Of a stretch of 54,828 bases of DNA, positions 34,272 through 42,983 are shown piece after piece. The notes beneath the pieces are model-generated. The model made no database searches, was not told the origin of the DNA, and saw only the letters and a list, made by a program, of their open reading frames with translations. Position numbers and translations under genes: made by a program. How positions within the stretch are numbered: the stretch's first letter is position 1; every line of letters starts with the position of its first letter. The DNA lies in NCBI GenBank assembly GCA_900542185.1, contig UQMZ01000025.1, positions 1 through 54,828 of the forward strand, read 5' to 3'. Source of the DNA: an uncultured Bacteroidales bacterium. Lineage in GTDB: Bacteria; Bacteroidota; Bacteroidia; Bacteroidales; Muribaculaceae.

Positions 34272-35849
34272 ATGACATTATCAAGACGAAATCTGATCAT
34301 AACCGCCGGACTTCTGATGTTTGGCGCATTAGGAACTGTCGACGCATTCGGCGGATACCCCGAAAATTATTACAACTCCCTGAACGGCAAATGCGGCGCC
34401 GAGTTGATGGACGCCATCAAGAAGATGGCCGCAGGCCACAAGGAGATAAGCTATGGCGACGCCACCTGGCGCGCTTTCCGCTCCACCGACATCAAGGTGG
34501 TGAACGGCAAGGAATACTGGTGGGACATGTATAGCAACAACTTAGTGTCGACCAACGGCCACAGCGGCATGAACATCGAGCACTCGGTGGCCAACTCCTG
34601 GTGGGACGGCGACAAGAACGCCGCATATAAGGACATCGTGCATCTGAATCCCTCGGATGCCACTGCCAACAACCGAAAATCCAATTATCCTTTAGGCGAG
34701 GTATCGGGCACCCCGACTTATGAAAACGGCGTGACTTTCGTAGGTCACCCTACCAGCAACACCGGCGGCGGCTCGAATTATGTGTACGAACCGGCGGATG
34801 AATATAAAGGTGATTTCGCCCGCGTGTTCATGTATATGTTCTGCACATACAAGGATATGCAGTGGGGCACTCGCTTCACCTGGATGTACGACACCAGCAA
34901 TCCGCTCATGTTCAAGCCTTGGGCGCAGGAACTGCTGCTCAGCTGGTCCAACCTTGATGTCGTGAGCCAAAAGGAACGTGACCGCAATGACGGCGTTCAG
35001 AAGGAGCAGGGGAACCGCAATCCTTTCATCGACCTTCCAGACCTGGCCGACCACATCTGGGGCGACAAGAAGACCGTCCCCTACAACACCGGCACCGGCG
35101 GCGGTGATGATCCGGACGATCCCAAAGATCAGAATGTGTTCAACTGGCTGGGCGAAGACGATCCGAACGGCGGAGCCGGCTGGGATTTCGACATCGTCTC
35201 GATGGATCCGGCCCTCAGCTACGTATGGCAGTGGAAATCATACGAGAACAAGTATTACATGAACGGCAGCGCCTATATGGATGGTGATCCATACGCCGCC
35301 GAGGCATACGTATGGGGTCCCGAAGTGGACATGACGGACGTAGAGGCCGCCACATTCAGCTTCGACCACGCCGCCAAGTTCCAGACCACCCTCAAGGACC
35401 TGTGCAAGGTAGCAGTGATGGATATGAACGTCAACGCCAACGAGGCGGGTCACATCAGGACGTTCGAGATTCCGTCTTGGCCGGTAGCAGACAAGTGGGC
35501 ATTCTCCAACTCCGGCGATATCGACCTGTCGGAATACGGCAGGACCGGCTCGAAGATCCGCATCGGATTCAAATACCAGTCCAACACGTCGGGCGCCGAC
35601 ACATGGGAGGTGCGCAACGCCAAGCTGACCCTGACACGCAAACAGGGCTCGGGCATCGACACGCTGGCCGCCGACCAGACGGACGACAGCTGCCTGGTGG
35701 AAGTGTGGGGCAACAATATCCTCGCTCCGGAAGGCGCCATGATATTCGACCTCAACGGCCGGCAGTGCAGCGGCGAGAACCTGGCCCGCGGCATCTACAT
35801 CGTCACCAAGCCTACGTTCAGAAAGGCCGTAAAGGTGATGGTGAAATAA
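34272..35849 (+). CDS. Secreted endonuclease I fused to lipoprotein-type C-terminal module
   Basis: The frame is open from 34206, but the ATG at 34272 (MTLSRRNLIITAGLLMFGAL) gives a proper signal peptide and is preferred. The endonuclease I domain carries NIEHSVANSWWDG (catalytic His) and IVHLNPSDATANNRKSNYPL (metal-binding Asn). The C-terminal third is not nuclease: SYVWQWKSYENKYYMNGSAY, FDHAAKFQTTLKDLCKVAVM, SGDIDLSEYG and GFKYQSNTSGADTWEVRNAK. This is the same module as at the end of the two lipoproteins at 18201 and 19961. A final sorting-like tail (IFDLNGRQCSGENLARGIYI) follows. The fusion supports shared ligand binding. It stands alone ahead of korA. Confidence 0.88.
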   Translation: MTLSRRNLIITAGLLMFGALGTVDAFGGYPENYYNSLNGKCGAELMDAIKKMAAGHKEISYGDATWRAFRSTDIKVVNGKEYWWDMYSNNLVSTNGHSGMNIEHSVANSWWDGDKNAAYKDIVHLNPSDATANNRKSNYPLGEVSGTPTYENGVTFVGHPTSNTGGGSNYVYEPADEYKGDFARVFMYMFCTYKDMQWGTRFTWMYDTSNPLMFKPWAQELLLSWSNLDVVSQKERDRNDGVQKEQGNRNPFIDLPDLADHIWGDKKTVPYNTGTGGGDDPDDPKDQNVFNWLGEDDPNGGAGWDFDIVSMDPALSYVWQWKSYENKYYMNGSAYMDGDPYAAEAYVWGPEVDMTDVEAATFSFDHAAKFQTTLKDLCKVAVMDMNVNANEAGHIRTFEIPSWPVADKWAFSNSGDIDLSEYGRTGSKIRIGFKYQSNTSGADTWEVRNAKLTLTRKQGSGIDTLAADQTDDSCLVEVWGNNILAPEGAMIFDLNGRQCSGENLARGIYIVTKPTFRKAVKVMVK

Positions 35850-35927
35850 CATGAACCTTAATGTTCCTCGCCCCGGCCTCTCGTGTCGCCGGGACGGGAA
35901 TTAGTAAATATCAGTAAAACACAAGTT

Positions 35928-37775
35928 ATGTTGCAGGAAACCAATGTCAAGGCCATCGACAAGGTGGTGATCAGATTTGCCGGCGACTCGGGCGACGGCA
36001 TGCAGCTTGCAGGCAACATCTTCTCCAACATCTCGGCAGAGAAGGGAGACGAGATCTCGACATTCCCGGACTATCCGGCCGAAATCCGCGCGCCGCAAGG
36101 CTCGCTGAGCGGTGTGTCGGGCTATCAGGTCAGCGTGGGTAAGGACGTGTTCACGCCCGGCGACGAGGCCGACGTGCTCGTGGCCATGAACCCCGCCGCG
36201 CTCAAGACCAACCTGAAGTACCTGAAGAAGGAGGGCGTGATCGTTTGCGACGGTGACTCGTTCACGGCCGCTAACCTGAAAAAGGCCGAATACGCCACCT
36301 CCGACCCCATCGCGGAGCTGGGCATCGACCCCCACAGGGTGATGCTCGTGCCCATGACTACCCTGATCAAAAGCGCGCTGGAGGATTCCGGCGTGGATCA
36401 GAAAACGATGATGAAAAGCCGTAACATGCTGGCCCTGGGCATAATCTGCTGGATATTCGACCGTCCCGTGGAATCCGTGCTGCGCAAACTGCGCGCCAAG
36501 TTCGCCAAGAAGCCGGCCGTGTACGAGGCCAACGCCAAGGTAATCCGCGCCGGCTGGGACTACGGTCACAACACCCACAGCTCGCTGCCTGTGTACCGCA
36601 TCGAGACCAGCGACGCGCGTCCCGGCACTTACACCGACGTGACGGGCAACACCGCCACCGCATGGGGCCTGATCATGGCCTCGGAAAAGAGCGGTCGCCC
36701 CTTGTTCCTCGGCTCGTATCCCATCACCCCGGCCACCGACATCCTGCATGAGCTGGCCAAGCGCAAGGACCTGGGCGTAAAGGCCATCCAGATGGAGGAC
36801 GAGATTGCCGGCGTATGCTCGGCCATCGGCGCCTCATACGCTGGCCACTTAGCCGTTACCTCCACGTCCGGCCCCGGCCTGGCGCTGAAGTCGGAAGGCA
36901 TCGGCCTGGCCGTAATGGCGGAACTGCCGCTGGTAGTTATCGACGTGCAGCGCGGTGGCCCTTCCACCGGACTTCCCACCAAGACTGAGCAGACCGACTT
37001 GCTGCAGGCCCTGTACGGCCGCAACGGCGAGGCGCCTCTCTGTGTATTGGCCGCCACAAGCCCCACCGATTGCTTCCACATGGCTTTTGAAGCAGCGCGC
37101 ATCGCCATGGAGCACATGACGCCAGTAATCCTCCTAACCGACGCCTTCATCGCCAACGGATCGTCGGCATGGCGCATTCCCGAAGACAAGGATTATCCTG
37201 AGATACATCCCCACATCCTGCCTCAGAACGTGCTGGAGCAGGGATGGCGCGCCTACGACCGCGACGCCAACGGCGCCCGCTGGTGGGCGTTGCCCGGCAC
37301 CCCCGGCGCCATGCACCGCCTCGGAGGTCTGGAGAAGGACGCCAAGACATCGGTCATCTCCACCGACGGCCCCAACCATGAACTCATGGTCAAGGCACGC
37401 CGCGAGAAGATAGCCCGCATCGCCGACGAGGTGCCCGCCCTCGAGCCTATGTTGGCTCCCGACGCCGACACCATCCTGCTCGGTTGGGGCGGCACTTACG
37501 GCCATCTGCTGGCCGCTGCCACCCAGCTCAACGCACAGGGCCACAAGGTGGCCTTCTGGCAGTTCCGCTACATCAACCCGCTGCCCGCCAACACATTCGA
37601 AGTGCTGTCGCGCTACAAGAACATCATCGTGGCCGAACTGAACACAGGCATGTTTGCCGACTATCTGCAGATGCACATGCCCATGAAGGAGATAAAACGC
37701 ATCAACAAGGTGGAGGGTCAGCCCTTCCTGGTGCGCGAGGTTGTGGACGGAGTGTTGAACCACATAAAAGCTTAA
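35928..37775 (+). CDS. korA: 2-oxoacid:ferredoxin oxidoreductase, fused gamma-alpha subunit
   Basis: The N-terminal gamma-type domain shows FAGDSGDGMQLAGNIFS and the TFPDYPAEIRAPQGSLSGVS motif. The alpha (pyrimidine-binding) domain follows with YPITPATDILHELA, then MEDEIAGVCSAIGASYAG and TSGPGLALKSEGIGL. The enzyme oxidatively decarboxylates 2-oxoglutarate (or a related 2-oxoacid) to the acyl-CoA and reduces ferredoxin, a main route in anaerobes. The frame is open from 35883, but the ATG at 35928 (MLQETNVKAIDKVV) is preferred. It is 3 bases ahead of korB, which completes the complex. 2-oxoglutarate as substrate is likely by similarity, not proved. Confidence 0.93.
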   Translation: MLQETNVKAIDKVVIRFAGDSGDGMQLAGNIFSNISAEKGDEISTFPDYPAEIRAPQGSLSGVSGYQVSVGKDVFTPGDEADVLVAMNPAALKTNLKYLKKEGVIVCDGDSFTAANLKKAEYATSDPIAELGIDPHRVMLVPMTTLIKSALEDSGVDQKTMMKSRNMLALGIICWIFDRPVESVLRKLRAKFAKKPAVYEANAKVIRAGWDYGHNTHSSLPVYRIETSDARPGTYTDVTGNTATAWGLIMASEKSGRPLFLGSYPITPATDILHELAKRKDLGVKAIQMEDEIAGVCSAIGASYAGHLAVTSTSGPGLALKSEGIGLAVMAELPLVVIDVQRGGPSTGLPTKTEQTDLLQALYGRNGEAPLCVLAATSPTDCFHMAFEAARIAMEHMTPVILLTDAFIANGSSAWRIPEDKDYPEIHPHILPQNVLEQGWRAYDRDANGARWWALPGTPGAMHRLGGLEKDAKTSVISTDGPNHELMVKARREKIARIADEVPALEPMLAPDADTILLGWGGTYGHLLAAATQLNAQGHKVAFWQFRYINPLPANTFEVLSRYKNIIVAELNTGMFADYLQMHMPMKEIKRINKVEGQPFLVREVVDGVLNHIKA

Positions 37776-37778
37776 GCA

Positions 37779-38804
37779 ATGGAACAGAATGAAAACAAAG
37801 CCTATACGGCCACGGATTATAAAAATGGACAGACGGCCCGGTGGTGTCCGGGTTGCGGCGACCATGCCATTCTGAACGTATTGCAGAAGGCAATGGCCGA
37901 ACTCGGCATTCCGCCTCATAAGACGGCCGTGATTTCGGGTATCGGATGCAGCTCGCGTCTTCCCTACTACATGAACACCTACGGCATGCACACCATACAC
38001 GGACGTGCGGCTGCCATCGCCACGGGCCTGAAGACGGCCAACCCCGACCTGACCGTATGGCAGATCAGCGGCGACGGCGACGGCCTGGCCATCGGCGGCA
38101 ACCACTTCATCCACGCGGTGCGCCGCAACGTGAATATCAACATGCTGATATTCAACAACAAGATTTACGGTCTGACCAAAGGGCAGTACTCGCCCACCTC
38201 CGACCGCGGCACGGTGTCGAAATCCAGCCCCTACGGCACGGTGGAGGATCCCTTCATCCCGGCCGAGCTCTGCTTCGGCGCCAGAGGCAATTTCTTTGCC
38301 CGTAGCTACGATACGAACCTCGAGGTAAGCCGGGAGGTCATGGTGGCCGCCGCGAAGCATCAGGGAGCCTCTGTAGTGGAAATTCTGCAGAACTGCGTCA
38401 TCTTCAACAACGGCATCCACTCGTACATCACCGACAAGGAGATGCGCGACGACCACACCATCCTGCTGCGCCACGGCGAGAAGATGCTGTTCGGCAAGAA
38501 TATGGAGAAGGGACTGGTGCAGGACGGCTTCGGCCTGAAGGCCGTGACCGTGGGCCAGGACGGCTACACGCTCGACGACGTGCTGACGCACGACGCCCAC
38601 TGCAAGCACAATTTCCTGCAGCAGCAGCTGGCCATGATGGACGGTCACGACCTGCCGTTGGCTCTTGGCGTGATCCGCGACTACGACGCCCTCGTCTACG
38701 ACCAGGAGGTAGCCCGTCAGACCCGCGAGGTCAAGGAAGCCAAAGGCTTCGCCAACCTCCGCGACCTCATCATGAAAACCCAGGAAACCTGGACAATAGA
38801 GTAA
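37779..38804 (+). CDS. korB: 2-oxoacid:ferredoxin oxidoreductase, beta subunit
   Basis: This thiamine-diphosphate-binding subunit has RWCPGCGDHAILNVLQKAM (residues 25-43), GIGCSSRLPYY, HTIHGRAAAIATGLK and the TPP/Mg motif GDGDGLAIGGNHFIHAVRRN with the following NNKIYGLTKGQ. At 341 residues it is the usual length. It pairs with the fused alpha-gamma subunit just upstream, and a strong terminator closes the two-gene operon at 38823. Confidence 0.95.
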   Translation: MEQNENKAYTATDYKNGQTARWCPGCGDHAILNVLQKAMAELGIPPHKTAVISGIGCSSRLPYYMNTYGMHTIHGRAAAIATGLKTANPDLTVWQISGDGDGLAIGGNHFIHAVRRNVNINMLIFNNKIYGLTKGQYSPTSDRGTVSKSSPYGTVEDPFIPAELCFGARGNFFARSYDTNLEVSREVMVAAAKHQGASVVEILQNCVIFNNGIHSYITDKEMRDDHTILLRHGEKMLFGKNMEKGLVQDGFGLKAVTVGQDGYTLDDVLTHDAHCKHNFLQQQLAMMDGHDLPLALGVIRDYDALVYDQEVARQTREVKEAKGFANLRDLIMKTQETWTIE

Positions 38805-38822
38805 AAGAGAATTCTACAATAA

Positions 38823-38862
38823 AATAGCGCATCTGTTATCTGCGGATGCGCTATTATTTTTT
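38823..38862 (+). terminator. korAB terminator
   Basis: AATAGCGCATC (38823-38833) pairs perfectly with GATGCGCTATT (38845-38855), 11 bp with an 11-base loop, followed by a six-T run (38857-38862). Confidence 0.85.
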
Positions 38863-38889
38863 GTTTCCACTTTGAGCTTCAGCGAAACA

Positions 38890-38921
38890 AAAAACCGGGC
38901 GTCTTTCAACGTCCGGTTTTT
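38890..38921 (-). terminator. Terminator of the 4.5S RNA/tRNA-Thr unit (bidirectional)
   Basis: ACCGGGCG and CGTCCGGT form an 8-bp stem (one wobble) flanked by A-runs on the left and T-runs on the right. It can therefore stop transcripts from both sides. It lies just past the tRNA 3' end. Confidence 0.75.
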
Positions 38922-38925
38922 TCTG

Positions 38926-38999
38926 AGCCTCTTGTCGGATTCGAACCAACGACCCCGAGATTACAAATCACGTGCTCTGGCCAACTGAGCTAAAGAGGC
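38926..38999 (-). tRNA. tRNA-Thr, anticodon TGT
   Basis: The minus strand folds as a cloverleaf. The acceptor GCCTCTT pairs with AAGAGGC. The D-arm is GCTC/GAGC. The anticodon loop TTTGTAA carries anticodon TGT (reads ACA). The T-arm is GTTGG-TTCGAAT-CCGAC, and the discriminator is T. The CCA end is not encoded. The anticodon stem has one T-T mismatch (29-41). The gene follows the 4.5S RNA by about 16 bases and seems to share its promoter. Confidence 0.93.
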
Positions 39000-39015
39000 G
39001 AGTGGGAGAGCTCCC

Positions 39016-39102
39016 TGCATCGCACCGCTACAACCCGCTGCCCTTGCTTCGGTCAAGACCTGGGGGATTCACGGGGAGCTGGTCGTCCAGGACTCACCCG
39101 AT
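39016..39102 (-). ncRNA. ffs: 4.5S signal recognition particle RNA (small bacterial type)
   Basis: On the minus strand the ends pair (ATCG near the 5' end with CGAT near 39019-39022). The middle carries CCCAGGTCTTGACCGAAGCA followed by AGGGCAGC, the SRP domain IV region. The 3' side GCGGGTTGTAGCGG parallels the CGGG-x-UGUAGC segment of E. coli 4.5S RNA. A consensus promoter begins the transcript, and no reading frame is evident. The RNA binds Ffh and guides membrane-protein targeting. The ends are approximate. Identification is by motif and structure, not by alignment. Confidence 0.82.
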
Positions 39103-39103
39103 G

Positions 39104-39135
39104 CAAAATTACTACTTTTTTTGGTTCCGGCCAAA
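39104..39135 (-). promoter_or_regulatory. Promoter of the 4.5S RNA/tRNA-Thr unit
   Basis: TTTG (39135-39132), 20 bases, TAATTTTG (39111-39104) on the minus strand; a perfect Bacteroidetes promoter. Confidence 0.8.
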
Positions 39136-39232
39136 TTTTTCACACTATTTGTGGAAAATTTGCGCATTTTTAGCCGTTCCCGGGCTCTTTTTAACGGTGC
39201 CGGGGTGCTTTTTTAGCAATCCGGGGGCCCTC

Positions 39233-41473
39233 TCAGTGTCTTTTACCCTTTTTCTTGCTCCCTTTCTTAGCTTCGTGGCGCTTGCCGGGCTTATCTTCGG
39301 GAAGGGGCTTGTTGGGGTTACCCTTGTCGTCGATCAGAGCGAAGTCGAGCTGCTTGCGCTCCAGGTCGGCGCGGGCCACCTGCACCTTGACGCGGTCGCC
39401 GAGCGTGTAGCGCACGCCGTGACGCCGCCCTATCAGGCAATAGTTCTTCTCGTCGAGGTCGTAGTAGTCGTCGGCCAGGTCACGGATAGGCACCAGACCT
39501 TCGCACATATTCTCGTCAAGCTCCACGTAGAAGCCCCATTCAGTCACGCCTGAGATGACGCCCTCGTATATCTCGCCCAGCCGGTCGCGCATGAATTCCA
39601 CCTGCTTGTAGCGTATCGAGGCGCGCTCGGCGTTGCTGGCCAGCACCTCCATGTCGGAGTCGTGGCGGCATTCCTCCTCGGTCTTCACCTTGTCGACGCT
39701 GCGGCCTCCCTCGGCATAGCGCGCCAACAGACGGTGAACCATCATGTCGGGATAACGGCGTATCGGCGAGGTGAAATGCGTGTAATACGGCATGTTAAGG
39801 CCGTAATGGCCCACATTGTCAGTGCTGTAATTGGCCTTGGCCATGGAGCGGATAGCCAGGATGGAAAGCATGTTCTCCTCCCCTTTTCCCTTGACGTCGC
39901 GCAGCAGTCGGTTCACGCTCTGGTTCACCTGACGCGAGCTGCCGTCGGTGTTCAGCTTATAGCCGAAGCGGGTGGCTATCAGCGCTAAGTTCGACAGCTT
40001 GTCGGGATCGGGATTGTCATGCACGCGGTAAACGAACGTCTTGGCCTTCTTTCCTTTAGGCACTTTGCCGATGGACTCGGCCACGGTAAGGTTGGCAAGC
40101 AGCATGAATTCCTCTATCAGCTTGTTGGCATCCTTCGATTCCTTGAAATAGACGGAGATAGGCTTTCCGGTCTCATCGATCTCGAATCGCACCTCGGCGC
40201 GGTCGAACTCCAATGCGCCTTCCTGATAGCGCCGGCGACGTCGTTCCTTGGCCAGGGTGTTTAGCACGGCCAATTCCTCGGCGTATTCGCCTTCGCCGGT
40301 CTCGATGATGGTCTGCGCCTCCTCGTAGGTAAAGCGGCGGTCGGACTTGATGACGGTGCGCCCTATGCGGCTGTTCACCACGTTGGCTTTATGGTCCATC
40401 TCGAAGATGGCGGAGAATGTCAGCTTCTCCTCGTTGGGCCTCAGACTGCACAGGCCGTTGCTGAGACGCTCCGGAAGCATCGGGATGGTACGGTCCACCA
40501 GGTAGACCGACGTGGCCCGTTTCTGGGCTTCTTTGTCGATTATGGTGTTGGGATGCACATAGTGCGTCACGTCGGCGATATGCACGCCCACTTCCCAGTT
40601 GCCGTTGCTGAGACGGCGTATCGACAGGGCGTCGTCAAAGTCCTTGGCGTCGCGCGGGTCGATGGTGAAGGTAGTGACGTTGCGGAAATCCTCGCGCTTG
40701 GCCACCTCCTCCTTTGTGATGCCTTCCTGAATCTTCTCGGCCGCTTTCTCCACGTTCTCGGGATATTTGTACGGCAGGCCGAACTCAGCCAGGATGGCGT
40801 GCATCTCGGTGTTGTTCTCCCCTTTCGCGCCGAGGATGTCTATGATCTCGCCGCGCGGGTTCATCTCGTCGTCGCGCCACTGCACGATGCGGGCCACGGC
40901 CTTGTCGCCGTTCTTGCCACCCTTGAGGCGGCCGCGCGGCAGCACGATGTCGGCCGCCAGGAACTTGGAATCCGTCACAAGGGCGGCATAATTCTTCTCT
41001 ATCTTCAGCGTGCCGACAAACTGCTGGTCCTTGGCCTCGACAATCTCTATGACCTGGGCCTCCGGCTCCTGACCCTTGCGGGCGGCGCTGACCACCACGC
41101 GCACCTTGTCGCCGTTCAGCGCGTGCATCGAGTTGCGCTCGGCCACGAATATCTGCTCGTCGTCCACCACCACGGCGTTCTTGCCGTTGCTGCGGCGCAC
41201 GAAGTAACCGATGTTCTCGGTGCCACGGTTGGCCTTGGCCTTGTATTTGCCCAGTTCCACCTCCATGATGTCATCGGCGGCTGCAAGCTCGTCCAGCACG
41301 TTGATCACATCCATCCGGTTGGAGGGATGCGTGGCTCCGATGCCGAACGATATCTGTTTATAATTAAAGCTCTGCTTATTGTTCTGCTGCAAAAAACCGA
41401 CTATCAGCGCGGGCAGGTCACCCTTGCGGATGCGTGCCGGACGCTTATCTTCCTTTGCCGTCTTGGTCTTCAT
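39233..41473 (-). CDS. rnr: Ribonuclease R
   Basis: This 3'-5' exoribonuclease degrades structured RNA and matures rRNA/tRNA. A winged-helix start (residues 15-80) is followed by cold-shock/OB domains. The RNB catalytic domain shows TIDPRDAKDFDDALSI (metal-binding Asp cluster), VDRTIPMLPERLSNGLCSL and YYTHFTSPIRRYPDMMVHR. The S1 domain follows (YEGVISGVTEWGFYVELDEN). A Lys-rich basic tail (KRHEAKKGSKKKGKRH) ends it, as is common. At 746 residues it is normal. A possible -7 box (TATATTTG on the minus strand) is at 41564-41571, so it and the C1 peptidase have overlapping divergent promoters. Confidence 0.95.
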   Translation of the reverse strand: MKTKTAKEDKRPARIRKGDLPALIVGFLQQNNKQSFNYKQISFGIGATHPSNRMDVINVLDELAAADDIMEVELGKYKAKANRGTENIGYFVRRSNGKNAVVVDDEQIFVAERNSMHALNGDKVRVVVSAARKGQEPEAQVIEIVEAKDQQFVGTLKIEKNYAALVTDSKFLAADIVLPRGRLKGGKNGDKAVARIVQWRDDEMNPRGEIIDILGAKGENNTEMHAILAEFGLPYKYPENVEKAAEKIQEGITKEEVAKREDFRNVTTFTIDPRDAKDFDDALSIRRLSNGNWEVGVHIADVTHYVHPNTIIDKEAQKRATSVYLVDRTIPMLPERLSNGLCSLRPNEEKLTFSAIFEMDHKANVVNSRIGRTVIKSDRRFTYEEAQTIIETGEGEYAEELAVLNTLAKERRRRRYQEGALEFDRAEVRFEIDETGKPISVYFKESKDANKLIEEFMLLANLTVAESIGKVPKGKKAKTFVYRVHDNPDPDKLSNLALIATRFGYKLNTDGSSRQVNQSVNRLLRDVKGKGEENMLSILAIRSMAKANYSTDNVGHYGLNMPYYTHFTSPIRRYPDMMVHRLLARYAEGGRSVDKVKTEEECRHDSDMEVLASNAERASIRYKQVEFMRDRLGEIYEGVISGVTEWGFYVELDENMCEGLVPIRDLADDYYDLDEKNYCLIGRRHGVRYTLGDRVKVQVARADLERKQLDFALIDDKGNPNKPLPEDKPGKRHEAKKGSKKKGKRH

Positions 41474-41560
41474 AACTTATATTTTTTACCTTTTCGTAAC
41501 GACTTTTTTCTTATTTGTAGTGGCCTTTCGACGTTTTAACAACATTCCGGCCATACTTCC

Positions 41561-41592
41561 TTGCAAATATAACAAATTTTGCCTTAACTTTG
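41561..41592 (+). promoter_or_regulatory. C1 peptidase promoter, overlapping the rnr promoter
   Basis: TTG (41561-41563), 21 bases, TAACTTTG (41585-41592) on the plus strand. A minus-strand -7 box for rnr (CAAATATA on the plus strand, 41564-41571) lies inside the spacer, so the two promoters likely compete. Confidence 0.6.
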
Positions 41593-41641
41593 CCAACTGT
41601 AACAAAATATTTATATTCACCCTCTGTTACACCAGTAGGGA

Positions 41642-41656
41642 CGTGCCTTTGGCACG
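41642..41656. repeat. Small perfect hairpin in the C1 peptidase leader
   Basis: CGTGCC-TTT-GGCACG, set in GTAGGGACGTGCC. It lies between the promoter and the ATG at 41701. There is no T-run, so it is not a terminator; it may be a REP-like element or an mRNA leader structure. Confidence 0.5.
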
Positions 41657-41700
41657 CATGTGGGCAACCCGATATAACATATCAACATAACGACATAACC

Positions 41701-42912
41701 ATGAAAATAGAACGTTTCGCGCTGGTGGCGCTTGCGGCCATGTCAGCGACGGCAGTACTTGCCGACGATCCCAAAATCGAAGTGCCCGACAGCACGGGCT
41801 TCAAGTTCACCGACGTGCGCATCAGCGACCACGGTCCGGTCTACGACCAGAACAAATCAGGCACATGCTGGGCCTTCTCCGGTCTCTCCACGCTGGAGGA
41901 CAACGTGCGCCACAACACCGGCAAGGCCGTGACACTGTCCGAGATGTTCGTGGTGCGCAACGCCTACGTCGAAAAAGCCAAGAAATACATCCGCATGGGC
42001 GGCAAGCTCAACTTTGCCCAGGGCGGTAGCTTTGCCGACGTGCTGAACATGTCGAAGCAGTACGGCGCCATGCCCGAGGAGGCATACCGGGGTCTGAATT
42101 ACGGCGAGGACAAGCATTCTCACTATGAGATGGCCGAGGCGCTGACGGCATACCTTGACGCGGTCCTGGCGCGCGGCACCAAGAACAGCAAGCTCAGCAC
42201 GGCGTGGCTGAAGGGCTTCGAGGGCATCCTTGACGCTTATCTTGGTCCGGTGCCCGAGCAGTTCACCTACGAGGGCAAGACCTACACGCCGCAGTCGTTC
42301 GCCAAGGCCATCGGGCTGGAGCCTGAGAATTTCATCAATGTAATCAGCTTCACGCACCATCCCTTCTATGAGGAATGCGCGCTGGAGATTCCCGACAACT
42401 GGGCATGGACTTTGTCGCGCAACGTGCCGATGGAGGACATGAAGGCCATCGTGGACAATGCGCTGGCGCAGGGCCGCACCGTATGCTGGGCGGCCGATGT
42501 GTCGGAAGGCGGATTCAAATGGCGCAAGGGATATGCCCTTCTCCCTGCTTCCAAGGGCCGTCAGGACATGACAGACACCGAGCTTAGCCGTTGGGTCAAG
42601 TTGAGCGACAAAGACCGTGAGAACGAAAAATTCGAGATCAAAGGCCCGGTCAAGGAGGAGGAAGTGACGCAGGAGAGCCGCCAGACCGGTTTCGACAACT
42701 TCGAGACCACCGACGACCACGGCATGGTGATTGTTGGAACCGCCACCGACCAGGAGGGCAACAAATACTACAAGGTGAAGAACTCGTGGGACACCAACCA
42801 GCTCTACGACGGCTACCTGTACGTATCGATGCCCTATTTCATGGCCAAGACCATCGGCGTCGGCGTTCACCGCGACGCCGTCTCCGCCCCCATAGCCAAG
42901 AAGTTCAAGTAA
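41701..42912 (+). CDS. Exported C1-family (bleomycin hydrolase-like) cysteine peptidase
   Basis: The start at 41701 (MKIERFALVALAAMSATAVLA) gives a signal peptide; the frame is open further upstream, across the promoter, and is not used. The papain-type triad is visible: Cys in QNKSGTCWAFSGLSTLED, His in TTDDHGMVIVGTA, Asn in YYKVKNSWDTN. Length and internal layout (EMFVVRNAYVEKAKKYIRMG, QGGSFADVLNMSKQYG) match aminopeptidase C/bleomycin hydrolase homologs common in Bacteroidales. These are usually intracellular; this copy is predicted to be exported. Its substrate is unknown. A terminator follows at 42941. Confidence 0.92.
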   Translation: MKIERFALVALAAMSATAVLADDPKIEVPDSTGFKFTDVRISDHGPVYDQNKSGTCWAFSGLSTLEDNVRHNTGKAVTLSEMFVVRNAYVEKAKKYIRMGGKLNFAQGGSFADVLNMSKQYGAMPEEAYRGLNYGEDKHSHYEMAEALTAYLDAVLARGTKNSKLSTAWLKGFEGILDAYLGPVPEQFTYEGKTYTPQSFAKAIGLEPENFINVISFTHHPFYEECALEIPDNWAWTLSRNVPMEDMKAIVDNALAQGRTVCWAADVSEGGFKWRKGYALLPASKGRQDMTDTELSRWVKLSDKDRENEKFEIKGPVKEEEVTQESRQTGFDNFETTDDHGMVIVGTATDQEGNKYYKVKNSWDTNQLYDGYLYVSMPYFMAKTIGVGVHRDAVSAPIAKKFK

Positions 42913-42940
42913 CCCACCCATCACATTTCACCCCCACACA

Positions 42941-42979
42941 AAACGGGCGCGTCCATCCCCGGACGTGCCCGTTTTATTA
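42941..42979. terminator. Terminator/repeat copy 1, left flank of the RloAB cassette
   Basis: ACGGGCGCGTCC (42943-42954) pairs with GGACGTGCCCGT (42961-42972) with one wobble and is followed by TTTATTA, so it can end the C1 peptidase transcript. A related sequence in the same orientation lies at 44912-44950, on the other side of the RloAB genes (about 33 of 40 positions alike). Confidence 0.75.
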
Positions 42980-42983
42980 CAGT

